This document shows positions 1-10,200 of a DNA stretch of 64,000 bases, piece by piece. This stretch comes from Coccinella septempunctata. Taxonomy: Eukaryota; Arthropoda; Insecta; Coleoptera; Coccinellidae. Under the pieces are notes generated by a model. It did no database searches, was not told the DNA's origin, and saw only the letters and a list, made by a program, of their open reading frames with translations. Where the stretch lies: positions 21,450,001-21,514,000 of the forward strand of contig NC_058189.1 in the NCBI RefSeq assembly GCF_907165205.1, in the 5' to 3' direction. Position 1 is the stretch's first letter, and each line of letters starts with the position of its first letter. A program made the translations under genes and the position numbers.

Positions 1-1879
1 AGCTGTTTTAACTAGTTTTCTAGCCGTTTCCACCTTCACTTCTAAGGGTCTAAAAAATAATCTCCACTTATGTACCAACATTCCAAATGCGTTTTCTACA
101 ACGCGACGAGCTCTACATAAATGGTAATTGAACTTTTCTTTATTATGATCATGTCGAGATTGTCTATAGGGAAATGGTCTCATCAAGAATGTACTTAAGG
201 TGAAAGCTTCATCACCTATCAAGATGCATGGAATTTCTTCATTTCCTCCGGGTAAAGTTCTACCTGGGGGAATATCAAATGAGCCATTTTCAAATCTTCT
301 TCCCATAGCAGATGCCTCAAAAATACCTCCGTCACTGTTTTTGCCATATGCACCTACATCTATGCAAATAAATTTATATTCGGGATCAACAATTGCCATG
401 AGGACAATTGAAAATTTTTTCAAGTAAGAAAAATAATTTGATCCACTCTTTTTTGGACATTTAATTGTTATATGTTTTCCATCTATACTACCCAAACAAT
501 TGGGAAACTGCCACAAATTTTCATAGCCTGAGATTGATTTCTCCCAAATCTCTCTGGTGGGATGTGGCATATATATTGGCTGTAATCTATTCCATATAGC
601 TGTGCATACTTCTTCAACAATTAATTTAACAGTAGAAAATCCTAGTCGAAAGCTGTGACCAATTGTTTTGTAAGAATCGCCAGTAGCTAAAAACCTGAAA
701 AAAGTTTTTGTTTGTTTGTACTCAGGCGATAAGTTAATAGAAAAATTTTTGCAGGAGAAGATTTGAAAAAAAAATGGAAAAACCTGGGAGATTGTTTTTC
801 CAAGCATTTACGCTCCGAAAAAACCCGGACTGGCCAAGCAGCGGTATCTATCTGTCGCTACAAAACATGGCCATGGGCACAGCAGATGTCATTTTTTAAG
901 CCTTTCTTGCATCATGCGCCGACAGAATCAAACGTTAGACAAGACATTCAAGCCGAAAATCTAGGAATCAATAATAATGAAATAGGAGAAAGTGGTCCAC
1001 AAACAGAAGTTGCACAGAAAAGGAAACGTTCTGCGGTTCCATCAGAAACCCCGTCAAATGTAGAGAAAATTATCAGTTTTCTAGATAAAAGGCACAAGGA
1101 ATACGATAGCATAGATCTGACATTCCAAGGTTATGCTGCTAGTGTTAAAAAACTATCGGATCGCCGACAGACTATGCTTAAATTCAAAATAGCAAAAATG
1201 ATCATGGAAGAGGAGCTGGCTCAGCAAATGGAGTTTGAAAGAGAGAACCCAGTAATTTCATGTTTCTCCAATAATTCTGTGGTATCTTCCCCGCCTACAT
1301 CACCGTTTGATAATTTCAATACGGTTGACACAGACTTGGAGGGTGCTGGAGACTGCTGGTATCCTAATTCATCAAAAGATTCGATCGATAAATACTTTTA
1401 AAATTTCATTCTTTTTATGAATTTCTGTTAGTTTTCTCGCTTTTTTCGTTTTACATAAAAAATATATAACTCACAATGATGTTTTATTTATATAGGTAAT
1501 TGAACATTATACCTCAATGTAACTGCTAATCGTTCTTCTGCTCCGATTGGTTCTCTAAATGTACTCTGCTGCTTTGTTATATCGTTTCTGATACGATTCA
1601 GTATTTCATCAAAACAGTCAGAGTCCATTCTGAAATATGTATAAAAACGATCGGAATCTTTCCGGAGGTGTGGGTATAGTCTGTTGAATTCACCTTCCTC
1701 CTTACGATTTTTATTGATTTCATGAACCCAAACAGTTCGCCTGTTCTTTCTATAATATCCATAAAATGGTGAATATTTATATGTCATAACTTATTATTGC
1801 TTACTTACTGTTTATTGTGAGCTTCTTCATCCAAAAGTAATGCCATTAAAATGGCCTCTTCCTCGTCAAACTCGCACAT
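1..1879 (-). CDS. PIF/Harbinger transposase (DDE_Tnp_4), three exons, C-terminus cut by window edge
   Basis: Nuclease-like transposase of the PIF/Harbinger superfamily, related to HARBI1. Exon 1 is 1809-1879 (acidic MCEFDEEEAILMALLLDEE start), exon 2 is 1513-1749 (RRTVWVHEI, then FYTYFRMDSDCFDEIL), exon 3 runs from 694 down past base 1. The introns have gt...ag ends, and both joins keep frame and produce the family motif LRFLATGDSYKTIGHSFRLG. Exon 3 is open to base 1 and contains NCLGSIDGKH (first catalytic Asp), the VGAYGKNSDGG region (second Asp) and RRVVENAFG. The third catalytic residue region is near the window edge. Intron 2 (695-1512) contains an opposite-strand MADF-like gene. The right end of the element is probably base 2040. 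The copy looks undamaged in the part visible. The family call is strong and the exon borders are my inference. Confidence 0.88.
755..1401 (+). CDS. MADF-type DNA-binding protein of the Harbinger element (3' exon)
   Basis: PIF/Harbinger elements usually carry a second gene with a Myb/SANT- or MADF-type domain that helps the transposase reach its ends. This exon starts after a cag acceptor at 752-754 and reads EDLKKKWKNLGDCFSKHL, the C-terminal half of a MADF domain. It continues with a low-complexity linker (KRKRSAVPSE) and a C-terminal segment with LSDRRQTMLKFKIAKMIMEEE, and stops at 1399-1401. No ATG precedes it in frame, so at least one 5' exon is missing, probably left of the window. It lies wholly inside intron 2 of the transposase on the other strand. 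The domain call rests on the WKNL..F pattern only. Confidence 0.65.
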
Positions 1880-1924
1880 TTTCACTATACGCTATTTCAA
1901 AATTTGAAAATGGTTAATGGTCCT

Positions 1925-2040
1925 GTCATATTTGTCTATGGCCTGATCGCGCATATGTGTTCCCCACATCTTGCGATCGCGATCGCGATCACGATCGTGA
2001 TCGTGATCGTGGCCGCGGCCGCTCATATGTGTTCACCGCT
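1925..2040. repeat. Right subterminal/terminal inverted repeat of the Harbinger element
   Basis: This stretch ends in GGCCGCGGCCGCTCATATG...TTCACCGCT directly before a TAA, the same terminus as each MITE to its right. It begins about 45 bases upstream of the transposase start codon, where the autonomous element's end is expected. It carries runs of CGATCG/GATCGTGATCG. I infer that the MITEs are derivatives of this Harbinger; the left terminus is outside the window and cannot be compared. Confidence 0.6.
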
Positions 2041-2043
2041 TAA

Positions 2044-3664
2044 AGCGGTGAACACATATGAGCGACCGCGGCCACGATCACGATCGAGACTCGTCCCATG
2101 CAAATGTCATATTCCGCACATAATATCACGATCTGTTCAGCGACATAGCGGCATTCAGTCGCGGTTGTCACGATCGTGATCGTGATCGTGGCCGCGGCCG
2201 CTCATATGTGTTCAGCGCTTAAAGCGGTGAACACATATGCGCGGCCGCGGCCACGATCACGATCACGATCACGATCGAGACTCGTCCCATGCAAATGTCA
2301 TATTCCGCACATAATATTACGATCTGTTCAGCGATATAGCGGCATTCAGTCGGGATGTCTCACGATCGTGATCGTGATCGCGGCCGCGGCCGCTCATATG
2401 TGTTCACCGCTTTAAGCACATTCTGACGTGAGCCCACGTCACTTCACAGTAATCTGTGTTCTTTGAGCGCTCAAAACTCGCGAAGCTTAAGGCGGTGAAC
2501 ACATATGAGCGGCCGCGGCCACGATCACGATCACGATCGAGAAGCGTCCCATGCAAATGTCATTTTCCGTACATAATATCACGCTCTGTTCAGCGATATA
2601 GCGGCATTCAGTCGCGATGTCTCACGATCGTGATCGTGATCGTGGCCGCGGCCGCTCATATGTGTTCACCGCTTAAAGCGGTGAACACATATGAGCGGCC
2701 GCGGCCACGATCACGATCGAGAAGCGTCCCATGCGAATGTCATATTCCGCACATAATATCACGATCTGTTCAGCGATATAGTGGCGTTCAGTCGGGATGT
2801 CTCACGATCGTGATCGTGATCGCGGCCGCGGCCGCTCATATGTGTTCACCGCCTTAGGCGGTGAACACATATGAGCGGCCGCGGCCACGATCACGATCAC
2901 GATCGAGAAGCGTCCCATGCAAATGTCATATTCCGCACGTAATATCACGATCTGTTCAGCGATAGAGCGGGGTTCAGTCGCGATGTCTCACGATCGTGAT
3001 CGCGGCCGCTCATATGTGTTCACCGCCTTACTGGGTGAACACATATGAGCGGCCGCGGCCACGATCACGATCACGATCGAGAAGCGTCCCATGCAAATGT
3101 CGTATTCCGCACGTAATATCACGATCTGTTCAGCGACATAGCGGGGTTCAGTCGCGATGTCTCACGATCGTGATCGTGATCGCGGCCGTGGCCGCTCATA
3201 TGTGTTCACCCAGTAAGGCGGTGAACACATATGAGCGGCCGCGGCCACGATCACGATCGTGAGACATCCCGACTGAATGCCGCTATATCGCTGAACAGAT
3301 CGTGATATTATGTGCGGAATATGACATTTGCATGGGACGCTTCTCGATCGTGATCGTGATCGTGGCCGCGGCCGCTCATATGTGTTCACCGCTTTATACA
3401 ATTTGCATGGGACGAGTTCGATCGTTTCTCGATCGTGAACGTGATCGCGGCCGCGGCCGCTCATATGTGTTCATCGCTTTAAGCGGTGAACACATATGAG
3501 CGGCCGCGGCCGCGATCACGATCACGATCGTGAGACATCGCGACTGAACCCCGCTCTATCGCTGAACAGATCGTGATATTGCGTGCGGAATATGACATTT
3601 GCATGGGACGCTTCTCGATCGTGATCGTGATCGTGGCCGCGGCCGCTCATATGTGTTCACCGCC
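2044..3664. repeat. Palindromic tandem array of Harbinger-type MITEs joined by TTA/TAA
   Basis: Nine units lie head to tail: 2044-2219, 2223-2411, 2491-2673, 2677-2853, 2857-3027, 3031-3213, 3217-3393, 3397-3478 (truncated) and 3482-3664. Each full unit is 171-189 bp. It begins (A/G)GCGGTGAACACATATGAGC and ends with the inverse, with GGCCGCGGCC and CGATCACGATC subterminal repeats. The core contains CCCATGCAAATGTCATATTC. Neighbouring units share one TTA or TAA, the 3-bp target of PIF/Harbinger. Units 1-6 point one way and 7-9 the other. A short host-like spacer (2415-2489) between units 2 and 3 reappears inverted at 3666-3742, so 2412-3742 is a large imperfect palindrome centred in unit 6. Open frames here are products of the GC-rich repeats, not genes. 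Confidence 0.85.
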
Positions 3665-3665
3665 T

Positions 3666-4007
3666 TAAGCTTCGCGAGTTTTGAGCGCTCAAAGAACACA
3701 GATTACTGTGAAGTGACGTGGGCTCACGTCAGAATGTGCACGATTCAAAAATCTAACATAAGATTTTCCTCGGAAGTGTTCTGGGAATGCACAACCCAGC
3801 TTTGTATGAACTAATGAAGCGCCGTGTTTCTGACACTCCTGTATCTGTACGTTCGGGGACCTAACAACTTACGAACTTCCACTCAATTAATTTAACAATA
3901 ATAATCAATAATAATGACAAAAAGAAGAAGTGAAATTAATCATATCATGAGTACTACAGTATTCTGACTTGAACTGCTTTATTTTAATGTATTTCAAAAT
4001 TTTGTAG
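3666..4007. other. Spacer: inverted copy of 2415-2489 followed by MED24 intron
   Basis: Bases 3666-3742 are the inverse of 2415-2489 (GAGCGCTC and TGACGTG...CACGTCA palindromes inside). From 3743 to the acceptor at 4006-4007 there is AT-rich intron sequence in which I see no gene or repeat. Confidence 0.6.
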
Positions 4008-4269
4008 AATTATTTGCTGAAACTAGCCAAAAATGCACAGAGGTATTGTCATTTATGCCAGAAACTGACGATTGTTACCAATACGTTAAAAGATTGGAAA
4101 ATATTGATGTTAACATGCTTTCAATGAATGTAGAAAGTGAAGAGTGGCCTGGATGCCTTATACCGTTTTGGCTCGAGGTGAAATTAGTTGGCAATCCTGC
4201 TTCCTCTACGGCAACTCTAGTTGAACAACTTAGATTATTTCAAAAATTGAAAGGATATGACGATGCAAG
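4008..4269 (+). CDS. MED24: MED24 exon a (first in window)
   Basis: The acceptor is ttttgtag at 4000-4007 and the donor is AG|gtaagt at 4270. It encodes LFAETSQKCTEVLSFMPETD and onward to KLKGYDDA(R), phase 2 at the start. It corresponds to the region of animal MED24 that precedes the WTAFTFLK helix. A 5' exon is required, so the ATG at 4046 is not the start. Confidence 0.88.
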
Positions 4270-7200
4270 GTAAGTGCAATCTTTGAAATGAAGAATAATG
4301 CTAACCTCCTGCGATACCGAAAATCGATATAATTCACTACAAAACTAATGTTGTAACTTTCATTGTGAACATTATATATTGTAACGTTTTCTGGGTTAAT
4401 CGAATTGTCTTCTTTCGAACGTCTAATTCATTTACACAACTTATACATTAAATTATGTACAAGGACCTATATACTCAAATTTATTTACGCACTCACTTAT
4501 TTACTTTCACTACTTTGCATTCTGTAACTATTCGGAATTCAATGTTCACTCGGTTCTATTCAGAACACTAACTGCCCTGCAATCCGGTTTCCGTCTTTTA
4601 CATCGATACTCCCCTGAGTATGATAATATTCTCGCAGCACCGAGAGAGGGCGACGGCATGGGCGTATTCGGGGGATTCAGACGTTACAATATTTATAGTT
4701 TTGGGTAAGATTATCATGGTTTTATCCAAGACAAATCTTAGTATAATGACTTTCAAAAATAAGACAAGCTCATCACTTCCACCTATGATATTCAAATACT
4801 AATTTAATAATGCTGAGTGCATCACCAATTTCCCCCTCTCCTTGCCAATTCTAGAAACTATTTCCAGCTACCTTCCTGGAATTTGGAAAATGCTTTTATT
4901 CCTGCGAAGCTTAGAGTTCTATAATGAATGTAATGTATCTTTTTCAGATTATTTGTTGAACTCATAAGAGGAAGCCTATTGGCCCTTGACGATGTGAATC
5001 AAACACCACACGAAAGTCAATGGGGAGCGTTTGCTTTTCTGAAAGTCCCAAATATTCTGTCAGAATTAGCAAAAAAATCGGATAGTTGCTCTGTAGCTGA
5101 CTCCATAGAGCTCCTACTCCAGCATACCTCCCTTCTAGATGCAATGGATGCTAAGAGCTCAAGTTCAAGTCTGGAATGTCTCTTAGGTGAACTTGCAAAA
5201 GTTAGATTATTGACAGATTTACAAGTTAAACATCTTCTTGAAAAAAGAAAAATGCCTAAACCAATTAAATTAGATAATGGAAATGGAACTGCAGGTATAC
5301 CAAAAGTAATAATTTGTGCTGAACCCACCCTCAATGGAATTTTGAAAACCCTGACCACAGATTATCACAAAATACAGGTGAATATTACAGGATTGAGAGA
5401 ATATCTATCTGCATTTTCGGTAGCTGATTCATCTGATTATTTTTTTAATGATAGTTGATGATACTAGTAATTAATACATTCCTCTACCAGAACCGTGGTG
5501 AATCTTGAAACAGATATTATGATTTTCACAAAATTTTGTTTTGAACCACGACACGTGTTTCGCTATCTCATTAGCATCTTCAGGTGGGTGAAGGTAAACT
5601 AAAATATTTGGTACCGAAAGAGAAGATATATTATAAGCATGCATTTATCTCTACTCCTAAAATATACAGTTCTATGAGATTAACTTATTAATTACCACCA
5701 GTTACTACAGAATGTTGTGGTCATAATAATTCCCAGGTATTTAATTTCCATAACCTGCTCCATGATTGGGTTGTCCAATTCTAATTTGCATCTAATTGGC
5801 ACTTTGGATATTACCAGTGCTTTTGTTTTCTCTGCTGAGATTCTCATGTTGAATTTCTTTGCTGTACATATGTAGTTGTCTCCCGCAGATCATCTTCGTT
5901 TTGAGGTATCAGTACCTTATCATTAGAGTAACACAATATTTGAATCTCTTCATTACCCATTTCATAACCTTTTCTTGTTCAGACTTGTTTGATTTTTTCA
6001 TCTTAAATTGTGTTTAATAATAACGGGCTTAATGAGTGATTTTTTTTGTCTATTAGAAGTTGTTACTTCGATTGGCTCTGTCAGCCAGTGGCGGCTGCTC
6101 AATAAGTGCACATGTGCACGTTTACCGTGTACCCCCAACTAATATTCTCATCTATAGGAATTTACTTTTGTGTTGAACGTAAACTTTACGTTTCCAATTT
6201 CCAATTTGGGTTTTTTTTTTTTGGTGTAGCAGGGGGAAAATCTGCAAGTCAGACGAACCACCCTCTCCTGAAGGGGAACAAGTGTGGGGTTTCTCACTCT
6301 CCTGAGCTCGAGACCCACTAAAAACCCTTAACTGCTTCTTGAATTTTGGTTCCGGGCATTTGCCTATAAACCGTTAATCTCTTAGTCGGTTTTCTTCTCG
6401 CACACTATCGTGCTGGGATTTATGTGTTTATCCTCTATTGGATTAACACTATTGAATTTTTCAATCAGTTTCTGTAGTTATTTTAATCTCTTTTTAATTG
6501 ATCTCTTGGTCTCCTTCGGTAAATTCGCATTCTCCTTTTGTCTTCCTCTGGGTCGTAGTCCACTAGTCTCCTGAGTTCTTGATTCGGATGGTTTTTCGCT
6601 GTTTCGAGTAATTTCTCTGCTTTTCTGTTCATGAATTCCGTTATGGTTTCCCATTTTAGATCCCTATAAATCTGTCTATTCCTGACAAACCTAGGTGCAT
6701 CTATTGCACATCGAAGCAGCTTGTTTTCAGTGGCCTGATCTTTCGATATGGCTCTTTGCCGCGAAACCCCAGGCAACTGATCCATAAGTCAGTTGAGGCC
6801 TAGCAACGGCTTTGCTTATCTTCAATTTTGTCTCGTTAGACATGTGGCTTCTTCTTCCTATCAGAGGGTAGAGTCTATTCATCGCTGCTTTCGTTTTGTC
6901 GATTGCTTGTTTGATATGACTTTTCCAAGTAAGTCCTTTGTCAAGCGTTATTCCTAAATATTTGGCTTAATTTTTCCAGTCGATTTCTTCGCCGTCAACT
7001 TCCAGTTTCGTTGTGGGTCGCAGTTTTCTCTTCTGTAGTAATATTGCTTGGCTCTTTTGTCCATTGAGCTTGATTTTCCACTTTATGCACCAGTCATTTG
7101 TTTCGTCAATCGTTTCTTGTAGAACTCGTTCTATTACTTCTGGGTTGCGGTGTCGAGTTGCTATGCCTGTGTCGTCAGCATATAACGTTAGCATGGTTCT

Positions 7201-10200
7201 TGGATTCTTCGGAATATCGTGAATGTATATGTTATACAGAAGTGGCCCAAGCACTGACCCTTGGGGTACTCCAGCCTCTATATCTCTTGTTGAGGAGCAT
7301 TCTCCTCCTACTTCCACGTAAAATCTTCTATTCTTGAGATAATTCCTGATCAACTTGCATATTTTGATCGAATATCCAGCACATCTCATCTTATATATTA
7401 ATCCTTCATGCCATGCTCTGTCGAATGCTCTGGCGACGTCTAGTAAAACAAGTTTATTGAATACTATGACTTCTGCTGTTTTCCATTTTTCTGGGTAGTG
7501 TTAATTCTATTCGCGTGTTAATTCTATTCGCGATATTTGTTAGAGCGGCTATACCTTTTCTAGGTAATTTTTTTAACATAACATTCGTTATTTTATCGCT
7601 TCCGGGAGCTTTTCTCTTCTTCAAACTTCTAATTATTTCCCTCATTTCATTTGGCGATGTTGGCTTGTCTATTTCAGAAGTCGCTGGTAATTCATCCATT
7701 TCTTCATCATTTTCTTCAACCAGTTCTTCCAAATCTTCATTATCGTCGTCTATCCTGTAATTTATTCTCGATTCTCGTTCGATCGAGTCCACCAATGCAT
7801 CTGCCTTATCAGTATTGGTATACGCCATTCCCCTTTCTCCGTGTAGGGGTGGAATTTTAGTCTTTTCTCCTCGTAGGCTTTTTTGCATTCTCCATGCAGA
7901 ATAATCGATTGTATTCAGTTCTTGATCCCTTTTGTTCCATCTGTTTGTTCTTAGATCTTTCAGGGCATTTTTCAGAACTTGGCTATGTCGGTTGAGGTTC
8001 CTTCTATTTAGATCATTTTTGTTCATCCTATATATTCTTCTGAGTCTTCGATTTTCTCGTATAAGATCTTTTACTTCTTTAGGCGTATCGCCATGCGGAT
8101 GACTTGGTGCTGGTCTCTTCACTCTTCTTGTGCTTTTTTCGTAAGCTTTCAATATAATCTCTTCCAGTTTATCAACCGCACTTTCCAGATCGTCTGGAGT
8201 GCTTATTGTTGGAATTTCTGTTATTTCCGATTGTATTAAATGGCTGTATTTAGTCCAATTGGTATATTCTCTTATTTCCAGCAGTTTTTCTCTTGGTTCT
8301 TCTCCAATTGTCAATTCCACGAGATTCTGGTTTGAGGTTCCATCTTCCAAAGTTTCAATCGAGAATTCTTGAGTTATATTTTTCAATATCGCGATATCTA
8401 TTACATCTGGTATTCCTCTTCCAAAAGCAAGATATGTCGGTAGCTCTGGTCCAATAACTATGGCATTTTGTTTTTCGGCGAAATCCTTGAGTTTTTTGCC
8501 ATTTCTATTCTCTGTTATGCTGTTACATAATGGAGACTTACAGTTGAAATCTCCAATGGAGATTTTCGGGTTTGATCCTTCCAACATGTTGTTTATCTCT
8601 TCTTCCAATAGATTGTTTTGTGGTGGCTTATACGCCGAGGTTATTTCGACTCTCTGCCGATTCAATTCGGCAACAATCGTCACTTTTTATGTTTTTCCTT
8701 GTGTTTCGTCGGATCTACTTTTAAAGTAGTGTTTCAGATCTGTTCTCACCAATATTGCTACTCCTCATCCGGTGTTTGTAATTCTGTCACATCTATATGT
8801 TTCATGATTCATGAAATTCCGTTCCGTTTTATTCTTGTTTCCTGTAGGGCTATAATATCAGGTTGTCTTTCTGATATTATTTGTTCTATCTCGGCTTTCC
8901 GAGTGTTGATCCCGTTTATGTTCCACGAGATTATCTTGAGGGATTTCTTCCTAATATCCGTAAGGCCTGTTTCATTGTAAGCTTCTTCTGTCCTTTTTTT
9001 TTCTGAACGGGTTTTGGAGTCTCCCTCTTCTTTTCCTGCTCTGTAGGTTGGGTCTTCGCTACTTCCTGAATTTTTTAGCTAGCTGGATGGCCCTCTTCTC
9101 CACATAAGACGCATGTGGCATTTCTCTCTTCACCTTTTCTGGTGAGTGTGCAGTCATTGCTGCTATGACTTCCTGAGCACTTCACGCATCTCCACGGGAA
9201 GGAGCATTTGTTCTGTGCATGTCCGTACCTTTGGCACCTAAAGCACTGGCTTGGACTTTCTGCCTTCTTTTTTGGTTCGACTGTAATACAAAGGTTGTAG
9301 AGTCGTTGGATGTCGAATATCTCCTTCTTTTGGGTTTTAACCAGATATAATGGTATCGACTTTTTCGTTTTGTTTGATGTCATTTTAGACACCTCAGCAT
9401 CATCGATTCCCTGGAATTTCAGGTCATTTTTAATTAATTCCAGATCTGCGTCTATTGGAAGATGCCTAATGACGGCGTAAATTTTCTTTTCCTCTTCCAT
9501 CTGGTATGTGAAATACTCCTTTCCAAGTTGGTCGAAGAATTTAGTTATTTTTCTGTAGTCATCTACAGTTGTGGCTATAATCTTGATTCCGTCTTTCAAT
9601 AGTGTAGCCCGGTTATAGCTGTATTTCTTGGTATAGAGAGCATTTGAGATCTCTACCCAATCTGATGTACCCATCATAGTGATGGGTGGGATTTTATCCC
9701 TTTTAGGTACTCCCGTTGTTTGCTTGACGGTCTCCTCATCAGAAGAGGAGCTTTCTTTTCGCGCGCGTTTAGTTGGGGGCGCGTTTGGGGCCTTCGCAGC
9801 AAACGTTGCATCATTTTTTCTTGTTTCGGGCTGTGAAACAACTCCTTTAAGGGAATTATTTTTGGAACCCGCTACCGGCTTTGTGATTGCGGCGTAAGTG
9901 GGAGATTTCGTCATATTATTGCGGGTCATTTCCTCCCTCAAGAGGCGCATCTCACCGACCAACTGTGAAACAGTTTCAGTCAGTTTGACTATTTGAGCTT
10001 TCAACTGCCCATTTTCTTCTCTGAGCTTTACAAGCTCCTCGTGTTCGCCTTCGCTGAACTCTTCAGCATCGGTCGCTTCCATGTAGGAACCCTCATTATC
10101 TGAGGTTTCCGACATGGTTTTATACTCAAAAATCTCAAAATATCAAACAATTTGAAAATAATAAAATATTCAGAAATCTTCACTGAAATAGTCTAATATA

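Noticed and set aside
2044..3664. Regularly spaced repeats resembling a CRISPR array
   Set aside because: Units are 171-189 bp with long inverted termini and shared TTA/TAA, in a eukaryotic intron; there are no short repeat-spacer units.
1904..3814. Several open frames rich in RPRPRSRSRSRS and IVIVIAAAAAHMC in the GC-rich array
   Set aside because: They are translations of the CGATCACGATC and GGCCGCGGCC MITE repeats in both strands, have no start context or conservation, and break at unit junctions.
6106..6321. Short + strand frame before LINE copy 1
   Set aside because: It overlaps the T-run and 3' UTR of the minus-strand LINE; no homology.
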